The notes under the pieces are model-generated. The model saw nothing but the letters and a program-made list of their open reading frames with translations, did not search any database and was not told the origin of the DNA. A stretch of 64,000 nt of DNA from NCBI GenBank assembly GCA_951813085.1, contig OX638348.1:1063627-1127626 (forward strand). The letters run 5' to 3'. This document shows, piece by piece, positions 8,872 to 17,639 of the stretch; the first letter of the stretch is position 1; each line of letters starts with the position of its first letter. Source of the DNA: an uncultured Opitutaceae bacterium. Its GTDB lineage: Bacteria; Verrucomicrobiota; Verrucomicrobiia; Opitutales; Opitutaceae. Made by a program: the position numbers and the translations under genes.

Positions 8872-9101
8872 GTCTTGAGCAGCTGGTCGGCAAGCAGCTT
8901 CTTGAGCTCGGTGTTCTCCTTCTCCAGGTCGCGAAGGCGCTAAACCTCCTTTAGATCCATGCCTCCGTACTTGCTCTTCCAACGGTAGAAGCTCTGCGAG
9001 CTGATGTTGCGCCTGCGGCAGATCCCCTCGGTCCGAAGCCCCGTGTCGGCCTCCCTCAGTATGCGGATTATCTGCTCGGTCGCGCGTCTTGTCTTTTCCA
9101 T
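8835..9101 (-). pseudogene. IS3-family transposase OrfA with internal stop
   Basis: The 88-codon frame starts at ATG 9101 and encodes a helix-turn-helix protein (EKTRRATEQIIRILREAD, then RNISSQSFYRWKSKYGGMD) with a C-terminal leucine-zipper-like helix. It is interrupted by TAG at 8942-8940 in place of the CAG codon that copy 2 retains (K-E-A-Q-R-L-R in copy 2, K-E-V-stop-R-L-R here). In the intact family OrfA binds the terminal repeats and is joined to OrfB by programmed frameshifting. Confidence 0.8.
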
Positions 9102-9333
9102 CGATGATTTCCCTTTCGTTGATCGACGAAAATCACCTCATCAAAAGTGGGCTAGTTCGCGGGGTCCCAACCAACTTTTCGCGCCTTTTTGTGGCTAAAT
9201 CCCATTCATATCCTGTTAAGTTGACGCCTATGCGCTAAGCTGGACCGCTCCAGGAGCATTCTGGAAGAATGCGAGCGTCTTATTAGGCTTTGCGTGCGGC
9301 AAACAAACTGCCACGATAGAAGGAGCTTTGACT

Positions 9334-10824
9334 ATGAAATTTCTGCCAACGTTATTTTGCTTTCTGGGGGTGGTGGCCACTGCCGCTCAGGACAGGCCCA
9401 ACATTGTGATCTTGTACGCCGACGACATGGGTGTCGCTGACGTCTCCTATGGCGATCCGAATGCCAAGATTCAAACCCCGAACATCGATCGGCTTGCGGC
9501 GGGTGGCATGACCTTTACCGACGGGCATAGTTCCTCCGGTATCTGTACGCCGAGCCGATTCGCCATGCTCACAGGCCAGCATCATTGGCGCAGGTTCCAT
9601 GGGATCGCCCAGGCCTATGACGGATCCGTATTCGAGCCGGACGATTTTACCATCGCCAAGATGTTCAAGTCAAAGGGCTACCGTACCGCTGCTTTCGGCA
9701 AGTGGCATCTGGGTTGGGACTTCGACGCTATTCGCAAGCCGGGAGTGGAGAAGAAAGACTGGATCAAGGCGGATTCCTACGATTGGACGAAGCGTTTTCC
9801 GGGCGGCCCTATTGAGCAAGGATTCGATCGCTATTTCGGCGATGGGACGATCAACTTCCCGCCCTATTGCTGGATCGAGAATGACCGCTTCGTGACCATT
9901 CCGACCCAACCTGTCATCAAGTCGGAACCGTTGGCGGGCGGCGGCACGTTCCGTCCGGGGCCCATGGCCGAGAGTTGGAATCCCTACGATATCCTGCCGA
10001 CCATGACGGAGAAAACGGTCGAGTGGATTTCCGAGCAGTCGTCCGATGAGCCGTTTTTCGTCTATCTCGCCTTCAATTCTCCGCATTATCCGATCGTTCC
10101 GAACAAGGAATTCCACGGGAAATCGGAAGCCGGCTACTACGGGGACTTCGTTATCGAGACCGATGCCATGGTCGGCAAGGTGCTGAACGCGCTCAAGGAA
10201 GGCGGCTTCGCTGAAAATACGCTGGTCATATTCTCAGCTGACAATGGAGCAGAAAACCATGCGTTCGAAAGGCTGGAGGAGTTCGATCAATGGAGCTCCG
10301 GCGCATTCCGCGGCGTCAAGCGCGACATCTACGAAGGAGGGCACCGGGTGCCGTTTACCGTTCGTTGGCCTGGCCAGATCGAGGCGGGCTCCGTATCCGA
10401 TGAGGTGGTGAGTCAAGTGGACCTAGCGGCGACTTTCGCGACAATAGTCGACTATCCGCTTGGCAGGGAAGTGGCGATCGACAGCTACAACCTGCTTCCG
10501 GTGTTGACCGGCGCGGACTACGACCGTCCCTTGCGAACTGCTACCGTACAAAACACTTCCGCGGGCAAATTCGCCTTGCGCCAAGGGGATTGGGTATTGA
10601 TCGATACCTCCTCGGGCGCGGCGCAGAAAGAGAAGAATGGCTATCTGCAGCGCTTCGGCTTGGATGCCTATGGTGGCGACAACCCAGGCCTCCTGTTCAA
10701 CCTCAAGGAAGACCCTCGCCAGTCCAAGAATCTCTTTGCGGATTATCCTGAGAAAGTAGCGAGCATGCGCAGTCTCCTCAATCGCTACATAGAGGGTGAA
10801 CGCTGCGCCCCGGTCGAGAGGTAA
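9334..10824 (+). CDS. Secreted type I sulfatase (formylglycine-dependent)
   Basis: A 496-residue sulfatase with an N-terminal signal peptide (about 19 residues). The active-site signature C-T-P-S-R is at residues 71-75, where Cys is converted to formylglycine by an FGE maturase. Metal ligands D30-D31 (YADDMG) and the later S-A-D-N-G-A-E motif near residue 310 are present, and NSPHYPI carries the expected His. It should hydrolyse sulfate esters on a carbohydrate, probably algal polysaccharide, in the periplasm or outside the cell; the exact substrate is unknown. ATG 9334 is preferred over TTG 9328 because AGGAG at 9321-9325 lies eight bases upstream. It is the only complete sulfatase in the accessory region; a second at 15294 is broken. 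Confidence 0.93.
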   Translation: MKFLPTLFCFLGVVATAAQDRPNIVILYADDMGVADVSYGDPNAKIQTPNIDRLAAGGMTFTDGHSSSGICTPSRFAMLTGQHHWRRFHGIAQAYDGSVFEPDDFTIAKMFKSKGYRTAAFGKWHLGWDFDAIRKPGVEKKDWIKADSYDWTKRFPGGPIEQGFDRYFGDGTINFPPYCWIENDRFVTIPTQPVIKSEPLAGGGTFRPGPMAESWNPYDILPTMTEKTVEWISEQSSDEPFFVYLAFNSPHYPIVPNKEFHGKSEAGYYGDFVIETDAMVGKVLNALKEGGFAENTLVIFSADNGAENHAFERLEEFDQWSSGAFRGVKRDIYEGGHRVPFTVRWPGQIEAGSVSDEVVSQVDLAATFATIVDYPLGREVAIDSYNLLPVLTGADYDRPLRTATVQNTSAGKFALRQGDWVLIDTSSGAAQKEKNGYLQRFGLDAYGGDNPGLLFNLKEDPRQSKNLFADYPEKVASMRSLLNRYIEGERCAPVER

Positions 10825-11361
10825 AACCGACAGGATAGTAACGGAGCCAGAACCCTGGCTTGGTGGTAACTCAAGATCCGAGCCGCGAGCTCTTCATCGT
10901 CCGGATAGCGAGCGGCATTTCGTTTACCCAGGAAACGCAACGTCTCGGGCAGATGGTATTAGTTGGGCGTGTCGCCGAATTCGACGATGACGGATTCGAT
11001 GCTGCCATCGAAGGGGAATGGAGGCCCAAAGGCCGCTCGGAAATCGGCCGCTACCAAAACCAATACAACAACCTTCGCCCAAATGGGGTTACGCCCGTCA
11101 AGAGCTTCGAAAACGTGGAGAACGCGGAGTTATCCATCGAATTGTTAGTTTAAAATCCGTCCGTTTAGATCTTCGCGACCTACGCGTCCTCTAACGCAGC
11201 CCTTCGACAAGCTCAGGATCCACGACGAGCGGTCAGAACAATTTATTATATATTCTTTTCCCAGAATCCCCTTTCTGAGTTGTTGAGTAGCGTGAGAATC
11301 ATGGCTAAACTTAGATCTAATCACACTCGTTGACTCGTTCTGTTTGAATCCCTTTAATTCA
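10825..11361. other. 537-base intergenic stretch
   Basis: No gene is supported here. An open frame at 10860-11153 has no ribosome binding site, no recognised domain and a competing overlapping frame, so I treat it as debris. Positions 11200-11217 (CCCTTCGACAAGCTCAGG) match a short palindromic intergenic sequence that is common in many bacterial genomes. The last ~100 bases are A+T-rich and probably hold the promoter of the following gene. Confidence 0.5.
11200..11217. repeat. Short dispersed intergenic repeat (CCCTTCGACAAGCTCAGG)
   Basis: This 18-mer is recognised from memory as a widely dispersed bacterial intergenic sequence, usually part of a hairpin. Only one copy is present in this window, so its repeat nature is established knowledge and not shown by this sequence. 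Confidence 0.5.
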
Positions 11362-13620
11362 ATGATGCCCCGTCTCGCTTGTTTGTCCTCTTTTTTGGCT
11401 CTGTGCGCTTGCCTTTGTTCTTTGTTCGCGGTCGGCGCTGAAAACAGCTCCTTTCCCCCGCATACCTTCACTTTGCCGGATGGCTATGAGCTGGAGCTCG
11501 CCGCGGCTCCGCCGCTTGTAGAGCGGCCGATCCATATGTACTTCGACGAAGATGGTTCGTTGTATGTCACGGACAGTTCAGGCGATACGGAGGTGGCGCC
11601 GCTTCAATTGTCGAATCCGAGTCACCGAATATTGCGACTCGTCGATACCGATGGAGACGGGATCTTCGATCAATCGACTGTATTCGCGGATAAAGTACCG
11701 TTTCCGGAAGGTATCCTGGTTTACGAAGGAGACGTTTACGTGGGGGCTCCGCCGCAGATTTGGAAGTTCAGCGATACGGATGGCGATTTCGTGGCAGATG
11801 AGCGTACGACTTGGTTCAATGGCGGAACGGTCGAGAAATGCGGCAACGATTTGCATGGCCCGTATCTCGCTCCGGACGGCTACTTTTATTGGACCAAGGG
11901 ATACTATATGGAGCAGAGCTTTCTCTTGGGAAGCGGCGAGCTGCATCGTTCGAAAGCGCCGCATATCTTCCGGGCGAAGCCTGATGGCACCGACTTGGAA
12001 GTGTTCGCCACGGCTGGCATGAATAACCCGGTGGGGCTGGCATTTAGCGAGACGGGGGACCGCTTTCTCAGCGGGACCTTTTTCTTCCTCCCTCGGACGT
12101 CCCCCGGATTGTGCGACGGTATTTCGCATGCGGTCTATGGGGGCGTGTACGGCAGAAACCATGCCCCCGTGCTGGTCTCTCGTCCGCGCACCGGAGACTT
12201 TTTGCCGGTAATGAGCCAAACGGGCGCCTCGGCGCCATCGGGGGTCATGATTCCTCGGAGCGATGCCTTGGGGCTCAAAGGCGATCTGCTGTGCGCGGAT
12301 TTCAACCTGCGACGGGTTTCGCTCCATCGGTTGAGTCGCTCTGGATCGAGTTACGCAACGGAGATCGAAACCCTCTTGGAAAGCGACCAAGCGGAGCTTC
12401 ACCCGACTGATGTGATCGAGGATGCAGATGGCAGTATCCTTGTCGCGGATACGAGTAGTTGGTGGAAGATGTGCTGTCCGACTTCGACGATCATCGATCC
12501 TGCGGATATGGGTGGAATTTATCGCATACGCAAATCGAATGCGGAACCTTTGGTCGATCCTCGCGGGTTCGAGTTGGATTGGGAAACGCCATCCGTCGCC
12601 TACCTCTCGGATGAGCGACCGATCATCGTTCGACGGGCAATTGACGCCTTGGCGAACGAGCAGCATATCGACGATCTACGGGCTTCGAAGTCGAGCGTTC
12701 CCGCCTTGTGGGCACTGCATCGAATCGATGGGGCTGCCGCGCGAAATGCTGTGCGTGAGAAAATCGGTAGGGGAAGCGCGGATGAACGCGCCGTAGCGAT
12801 GCAAAGCGCTGGACTCTGGCGAGACAAAGATGCGGTAGAGCCGTTGAGTCGCGCCCTCGCTGCGGAAGATGCCCATTTGCGTCGATTGGCAGCTATGGCC
12901 TTGGGTAGAATAGGGGACCAATCGATTTCTCAACGGTTGCTAGAGGCGTGGAACGAAGAGGATGATCCGTTTTTAAAACACGCCATAACCTATGCTTTGT
13001 TCGAGATGGGCGCGATCGAGAGCGTTGCGGCAACGCATCCGGTAGGGAAGCAGCTCCGGGTCATGGAGAAGGTGGCGCTTCGGGGGTACGATACTCAGGT
13101 TCGACCCGATATTCAATGGGCGGACCCCCTCGAACTCGATGGAGAGAAAATATCCCATAAGTACAAGCGAATGGAGGAGCTGAGGAACGTTCTCAAGGAA
13201 GGAGATGCCCAGCGCGGAGAGGAGCTTTTCGCCGATGCCTCGAAATCTTTGTGCATCACGTGTCATCGATTGGGTGATCAAGGAACGGATTTTGGACCGG
13301 ATCTAACGAAAATCGGTGCTATACGGAATGACCGGGATCTGATGGAAGCCATCGTTTTCCCCAGCGCTTCGATCACTCGCTATTACGAGCGTGTCGACGC
13401 GCAAACGAAGCAGGGAGGGGTGGTGTCTGGTGTGATCAGTAGTGAAACCGAGAATACGATGATTATATCTCCCGCACCCGGAGCGGAGATCCCCGTTCGC
13501 TCAAAGGACATCGTCGAGGCGAAATTTTCGAATGTATCCTTGATGCCTGAGGTTTTCGATAGCCTCCTAACGACCCAAGAACTCGCCGACATCGTCGCCT
13601 ACCTGAAGGAGGCGAAATGA
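11362..13620 (+). CDS. PVC-type membrane-associated dehydrogenase / cytochrome c protein
   Basis: A ~752-residue exported protein combining, in order, a signal peptide, a six-bladed beta-propeller of the glucose/sorbosone dehydrogenase type (residues about 35-370), HEAT-like repeats (about 410-560) and a C-terminal cytochrome c domain. The heme site CITCH is at about residues 631-635, with FGPDLTKIG following it as in the PVC heme-binding family. This architecture is highly characteristic of Planctomycetes and Verrucomicrobia and is thought to oxidise sugars, passing electrons to heme. It is shorter than the 1000-residue versions. The start is uncertain: ATG 11362 or 11365 both precede the signal peptide, TTG 11344 is possible, and none has a clear ribosome binding site. 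Confidence 0.88.
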   Translation: MMPRLACLSSFLALCACLCSLFAVGAENSSFPPHTFTLPDGYELELAAAPPLVERPIHMYFDEDGSLYVTDSSGDTEVAPLQLSNPSHRILRLVDTDGDGIFDQSTVFADKVPFPEGILVYEGDVYVGAPPQIWKFSDTDGDFVADERTTWFNGGTVEKCGNDLHGPYLAPDGYFYWTKGYYMEQSFLLGSGELHRSKAPHIFRAKPDGTDLEVFATAGMNNPVGLAFSETGDRFLSGTFFFLPRTSPGLCDGISHAVYGGVYGRNHAPVLVSRPRTGDFLPVMSQTGASAPSGVMIPRSDALGLKGDLLCADFNLRRVSLHRLSRSGSSYATEIETLLESDQAELHPTDVIEDADGSILVADTSSWWKMCCPTSTIIDPADMGGIYRIRKSNAEPLVDPRGFELDWETPSVAYLSDERPIIVRRAIDALANEQHIDDLRASKSSVPALWALHRIDGAAARNAVREKIGRGSADERAVAMQSAGLWRDKDAVEPLSRALAAEDAHLRRLAAMALGRIGDQSISQRLLEAWNEEDDPFLKHAITYALFEMGAIESVAATHPVGKQLRVMEKVALRGYDTQVRPDIQWADPLELDGEKISHKYKRMEELRNVLKEGDAQRGEELFADASKSLCITCHRLGDQGTDFGPDLTKIGAIRNDRDLMEAIVFPSASITRYYERVDAQTKQGGVVSGVISSETENTMIISPAPGAEIPVRSKDIVEAKFSNVSLMPEVFDSLLTTQELADIVAYLKEAK

Positions 13621-13655
13621 ACGCTTAATCTGATGATAGTTACTAGGTTATTTTT

Positions 13656-13780
13656 TAACAGGATACGCTTCGCTACATGATAGCTTCGCTAGCATGATGG
13701 ATTTTCGATGTAAGCTCATCATGTTGACCCGCTATTGCGGATCATCCTGTAGCCCCGACTTGTCGGGGCGTATCCTGTTA
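13656..13780. repeat. MITE-like element A with 12-base terminal inverted repeats
   Basis: A 125-base non-coding element bounded by TAACAGGATACG (13656-13667) and its exact reverse complement (13769-13780). It contains a perfect 7-base-pair hairpin CCCCGAC-TT-GTCGGGG (13753-13768) and a second imperfect one. A related 117-base copy is at 18943-19059, and a lone end (TATCCTGTTAA) at 9209-9219. Confidence 0.8.
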
Positions 13781-13822
13781 ATTTAGTTTTCTCGAATTCA
13801 CAAAGTTAATTCCAAACAGAGT

Positions 13823-15203
13823 ATGAATCAATCGAATGACCCCAATAACGGCATCCATCGTCGCGATCTCATTAAAGGTGTTACAGCCGCCAGCTCAATC
13901 GGTGTTCCCGAATCACTCGGGCAAGTGTCCGTATCCAGTACGTCGCGACGAAATCTGATTCAACTGGAAAACGCCAAACCCGGCACACGCGACTGGCAAC
14001 TCACCAAGACACGCCAGCTTCCCGGGAAGATAAACAAAATCCTCAACGACGGGCGCTGCCCATGGATTGAAGGCTACTGCTCCGCGAATTCTGTGCGTAC
14101 GGGTGAGAAGCTGCGCGTCATGGTAAGCACGAATCCTGTTTCGGATTTCAAATTGGAGATTTTCCGTACCGGCTACTACAACGGGGATGGTGCACGCCTG
14201 ATGAAACGTTTCGATTCCCTCAAGGGCAAGACGCAGCCAGACCCGCCCGTGGGAGAAAACTATGTACGAGAATGCAATTGGGATCCGTCGGTGGAATTCG
14301 AAATCCCCTCCGATTGGCTGAGCGGGGTCTACCTTGGGAAACTGACCGCAGAGAAGGAAAACATACAGAGCTACGTCATTTTCATCGTACGCGACGACCG
14401 CCCCTGCGATTTCCTGTTTCAATGCAGTGAACTGACGTGGAGCGCCTACAACCGCTGGCCCGCCGACTACTCGATTTATACCGATCACGAAGGGTTTAGT
14501 ACAACGGGCGTTCCGAGTGGAACGGTGAGCTTCAACCGTCCTTACGGCTTGTTCACGCACCCCGTCAACAAGCACGCAACTTCCGGGGGTTCCGGCGAAT
14601 ACCTGCCCTGGGAATCCCCGCTTTCCTTCTGGATGGAGCAGCATGGTTACGATGTTTCCTACATCTCCAACATCGATACCCACGCTGATCCGAAGGGATT
14701 GCTCCGCACCAAAGGCTTCATCTCGGTGGGGCATGACGAGTACTGGTCCGTGGAGATGTACGACAACGTCAGCAAGGCCCGTGATGCAGGGGTGAACCTG
14801 GCCTTTTTTGGTGGCAATTCCGTTCTCTGCGTCGTCCCGATGTTGCCCTCCAGCGACGGGCCGCCCAACCGGGCCGCCCGGCGCGAAGGTTGGTTTTTGC
14901 CCATACCTGAAAAAATTCCGGAAGCCCAAAAAAGGCGGATGCAAAACCAGGAAGGCTTTGAATTCAATATGGGCCCAGATGGCGCTCAGCTAATGGGGGA
15001 AGACCGTGGGTCGCTACTCCTCGACGCTCTACGACGGTCCCAAGGGCAATGTCGTCTTCAATGCCGCCACCATCTGGTGGGCCAACGGCTTGTCTAGTCC
15101 GCCGGGGCACAAAACATCGGTCAGGCATGGGGTCGCTCAACAAGGAGTTGATGAGCGCGTCCAGCAGATCACCCACAACCTCTTTCAACGCATGATAAGT
15201 TAG
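13823..15203 (+). pseudogene. N,N-dimethylformamidase beta subunit-like protein, copy 1 (deleted)
   Basis: The first ~390 codons give a secreted protein with a Tat-like N-terminus (HRRDLIKG) and strong similarity to the large-subunit-like family annotated as N,N-dimethylformamidase beta. Landmarks shared with copy 2 downstream are WESPLSFWMEQHGYDVSYIS and VGHDEYWS. After A-Q-L-M-G (about 14995) roughly 65 codons are missing compared with copy 2, and the tail GRYSSTLYDGPKGNVVFNAA continues in another frame to a stop at 15203. The continuous frame ends at 15097. The real substrate of this family in PVC bacteria is not known to me; amide hydrolysis is a weak inference. Confidence 0.75.
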
Positions 15204-15208
15204 AGGTT

Positions 15209-15293
15209 CTTAATCTTACTCTTCATCTTAATCTTAATCTTAATCCCCGCTCAACTCGAGGGGAGAAACCGGATTAAGAGTAAGAGTGAGAGT
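15209..15293. repeat. Inverted TTAATC array, empty form
   Basis: A run of CTTAATC/CTTACTC units (15209-15247) faces a run of GATTAAGAGTAAGAGTGAG on the other side (15269-15293) across a ~22-base core. The junction words CTTAATCTTAATCC and CCGGATTAAGA are the same as those flanking the S23 gene at 17008-17496, so this looks like the same unit without its gene. Confidence 0.65.
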
Positions 15294-16215
15294 ATGACAA
15301 TTCCTATGAAAACAATGAAACCAGCCATCTTAGTACTTGTATCCGTTTTTCTTGGCTGTGCCTTAAGCAGTGCCAACGACGGAAAACCAAACGTACTGTT
15401 CATCGTGGTCGATGACATGAATGACTGGAACAGCGTGCTGGGCGGCAACCCGCAGTCCAAAACGCCTCATATGGAGGCGCTGGCCTCGAAGGGCATGGTG
15501 TTCACCAATGCGCATTGCGCGGCGCCGGCCTGCGGTCCTTCTCGCGCCGCCGTAATGAGCGGGATCAGGCCGTCGACTTCAGGCAATTACATCAACAAAA
15601 ATTCGTTTACGAGAAATCCAATCCTCAACAATTCGGTTCTGTTGCCCGAGTTTTTCCAACAGAATGGCTACTACGTTGCAGGCGTTGGAAAACTCTTTCA
15701 CGGCGGTCATTTCCAGAGAGAAATAAAAGGGCGAGGCTTCGACGAGTATTACCCGAGCAAGACGCAGGACCTCCCTTCCTTCAATAGGGTCAAGTTCAAC
15801 TCCAAGCCTCCCTTGGGGGGTGGTCAAGGCAGGCTGATTGGGGTCCTTTGCACCCGGATACGACCCTAGGTGACCACCCCGATGGCATCACCGCCAATTG
15901 GGCGAAGGATAAGTTGCGCGAGGGCGAGTTGAAGGAACCCTTCTTTCTCGGCGTCGGAATCTTTCAACCTCATTTGCCCAACTACGCGCCTCAGGAGTAT
16001 TTCGATCGATTCCCACTGGAAGATATCGAAATTCCGGAAGGCTTCCGGGAAGACGACCTGGATGACGTGCCTGCGGCCCACGCTAAGATGGCACATAATC
16101 CCTGGTTGAAGAGAATCAGAGAGACGAATCAATGGAAGCCATCCATCCAGGCCTACCTCGCCTGCCCGGCCATGGTGGACGACCTCATCGGTCAAATCGT
16201 GGGGGCGCTGGAGAA
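15294..16215 (+). pseudogene. Iduronate-2-sulfatase-type sulfatase, frameshifted and truncated
   Basis: The gene starts with a signal peptide and carries the sulfatase signature: VVDDMNDWNSVLGGN metal ligands, then C-G-P-S-R with the formylglycine Cys at about residue 82. One base is missing or gained near 15830; the second frame takes over with A-D-W-G-P-L-H-P-D and continues through the typical GVGIFQPHLP motif. At about 16215, after M-V-D-D-L-I-G-Q-I-V-G-A-L-E, the sulfatase sequence stops and passes directly into a dimethylformamidase-like gene within the shared bases GGAGAATTCC. The last third, including the remaining active-site residues, is gone. It is non-functional as read. Confidence 0.85.
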
Positions 16216-16995
16216 TTCCTTCTTTGGGAATTCCCGCTCTCCTACTGGATCGAACAACAGGGCTACGATGTGTCGTATATCTCAAATTTGGATACGCACC
16301 GGCGCGGCGAACGACTCCAGCGCGCGAAGGGTTTTATTTCCGTAGGCCATGACGAATATTGGACGCGGAAGATGTACGACAACGCCATGGCGGCCCGCGA
16401 CGCAGGGGTCAATTTCGCATTCCTGAGTGGAAACTCGGTTTGGGGCGTAGTGCCTTTGCTGCCTTCCTCCAGTGGGCAGCCCCATCGGGTGATGCGACGC
16501 GAAGGCAAGTTCCTTGGACAGGAAACCTATGAGTTGCTTCAGGAGGCTCGTGGTGAGAAGCACGATTACCCTCCTGGACCCAGCGGTTCGAAGCTCATGG
16601 GAGGGAGGACTGCCGGCATTGGTGGTGGCGCCTGGACCTGCACTCGGCCTCGACATTGGCTCTATAAATGTACCGGTATGAAAGCGGGCGACACGATTCC
16701 AGGATTAGTCGGGTGGGAGTGGCACGGCGCTGCCAAGAATGACCTGCCGGGGATGGAGGTCGTTGCTGAGGGCCCGATGATGCCTGAAAACGACAGATAC
16801 AGCCCACACGCCGCGACGATCTACGACGGCCCAAAAGACAACATCGTCTTCAACGCCGGAACCATCTGGTGGGCGCAGGGCTTGTCATCGCCTCCCGGAC
16901 ACGTGCTGCCAGCTCACAGGCATGCCAAGCCCGAAGGCCCCGACCCACGCGTCCAGCGGATGATGAGCAATGTATTTGATCGGTTTATTGAGTAA
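16216..16995 (+). pseudogene. N,N-dimethylformamidase beta-like protein, copy 2, 5'-truncated
   Basis: The sequence enters this family at G-E-F-L-L-W-E-F-P-L-S-Y-W (equivalent to G-E-Y-L-P-W-E-S in copy 1) and runs intact to the stop at 16995. It therefore lacks about the first 265 residues but keeps the C-terminal region that copy 1 has lost (W-E-W-H-G, IYDGPKDNIVFNAGTIWWAQ). An ATG at 16132 lies inside the sulfatase part in this frame and would make a chimeric product of no known meaning. The two copies are clearly paralogous but diverged, not a recent duplication. Confidence 0.8.
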
Positions 16996-17007
16996 TCAAG
17001 CTTCCAT

Positions 17008-17496
17008 TTCCCAATCTTATACTTAACCGTACTCTTAATCCTATTCTTAATCTTAATCCACCTCGTATTCATGCCAAAATTCGATCACGAGAAGTTGAAT
17101 GTCTACCAAGAATCCGTTACCTTTGTCGCATGGACAGACGATCTCTTGGGGTCCATTCCAAAATCGATAGCCGCTCACAACCAATTGGATCGCGCTTCCA
17201 CTTCGGTCCCACTAAACATCGCCGAGGGAAACGGAAAGTATACTCCTCCGGATCGCTGCAAGTTCTTCGACATTGCAAGAGGTTCAGCATTGGGATGCGC
17301 CGCTTGTTTGGATGTTTTGGTGGCCAAGAAAAGGATTGAAAAGAGTAAGGCTGACGAGGGAAAAGCTTCGCTATTGGAAATCGTTTCGATGCTGGTCGGA
17401 TTGATTCGCTCAAATTCGCCAGTTCGTGATGTTTGATGATCCGGATTAAGATTGGGAGTAAGATGAAGATTAAGATTGAGAAGAAGGCAGATAATT
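17008..17496. repeat. Inverted TTAATC arrays enclosing an S23 gene
   Basis: Left arm 17008-17058 consists of CTTAATC-like units on the plus strand and ends CTTAATCTTAATCC; right arm 17448-17496 starts CCGGATTAAGA and consists of the opposite orientation (GATTAAG, AGTAAG). The arms are imperfect inverted repeats and sit 12 bases from the start and 12 bases from the stop of the S23 gene. The same border words occur around an empty core at 15209-15293. Confidence 0.65.
17071..17436 (+). CDS. Four-helix bundle protein (S23 / 23S rRNA intervening-sequence family)
   Basis: A 121-residue protein of the S23 (TIGR02436-like) family. It has the hallmark start (D-H-E-K-L-N-V-Y-Q), S-I-P-K-S-I-A-A-H-N-Q-L-D-R-A-S-T-S-V-P-L-N-I-A-E-G-N-G-K in the middle and an all-helical profile; NIAEGNGK is the most diagnostic motif. 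The family was first seen encoded in intervening sequences of 23S rRNA, and the diversity-generating-retroelement protein Avd has the same fold; the molecular role of free-standing members is unknown. Here no rRNA is present. The gene is tightly enclosed by inverted TTAATC arrays (see 17008-17496), which suggests it forms part of a small repeat-bounded mobile unit. It appears intact. Confidence 0.88.
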   Translation: MPKFDHEKLNVYQESVTFVAWTDDLLGSIPKSIAAHNQLDRASTSVPLNIAEGNGKYTPPDRCKFFDIARGSALGCAACLDVLVAKKRIEKSKADEGKASLLEIVSMLVGLIRSNSPVRDV

Positions 17497-17550
17497 ATGA
17501 AAGTCCTAACAACAATCATCTCTTCATTTTCAACCGCTTGATCGATCAAT

Positions 17551-17588
17551 AGTATCACAGGCATCTTGCCTGTGATACTCTTTTTTTA
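17551..17588 (+). terminator. Strong intrinsic terminator-like hairpin
   Basis: AGTATCACAGGCA (17551-17563) pairs perfectly over 13 bases with 17567-17579 around the loop TCT, and is followed by CTTTTTTT. It lies 115 bases after the S23 stop and 52 bases before the next ATG, so it would end S23 transcription. The ACAGGCA/TGCCTGT hairpin also resembles a dispersed repeat I know from planctomycete and verrucomicrobial intergenic regions. Confidence 0.8.
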
Positions 17589-17639
17589 GCAAATTAGTAA
17601 TTAACAGTTTTAATCTAAAATTCTAAATATATCCCAAAA

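Larger units (their letters stand above)
7888..9169 (-). mobile_element. IS3-family insertion sequence, copy 1 (full length, inactive)
   Basis: About 1.28 kb bounded by imperfect terminal inverted repeats: on the transposase strand the left end reads TGGGACCCCGCG...TAGCCC and the reverse complement of the right end reads TGGACCCCGC...TAGCCC, both followed by TTGATGAG-like sequence. Inside are OrfA and OrfB of the IS407-like arrangement. No convincing target-site duplication is visible; the flanks extend the inverted repeat by GGT/ACC. The element is much richer in G+C than the neighbouring genes. A second, truncated copy lies in opposite orientation at 23574-24649. Neither can make its own functional transposase. 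Confidence 0.85.

Noticed and set aside
10860-11153. Possible 97-residue protein between the sulfatase and the PVC dehydrogenase
   Set aside because: No ribosome binding site, a competing frame, no recognisable family; kept only as intergenic.
11578-12666. 362-codon minus-strand frame opposite the PVC dehydrogenase
   Set aside because: Arg/His-rich shadow without domains; the plus strand has propeller, HEAT and heme motifs.
13913-14944. 343-codon minus-strand frame opposite the dimethylformamidase-like copy 1
   Set aside because: Antisense shadow; the plus strand encodes recognisable family motifs throughout.
15006-15203. Separate small gene with ATG-like start after the dimethylformamidase-like copy 1
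   Set aside because: Its sequence is the displaced C-terminus of the same gene, as shown by comparison with copy 2.
17071-17436. S23-like protein as Avd of a diversity-generating retroelement
   Set aside because: No reverse transcriptase, template repeat or variable repeat is visible nearby.
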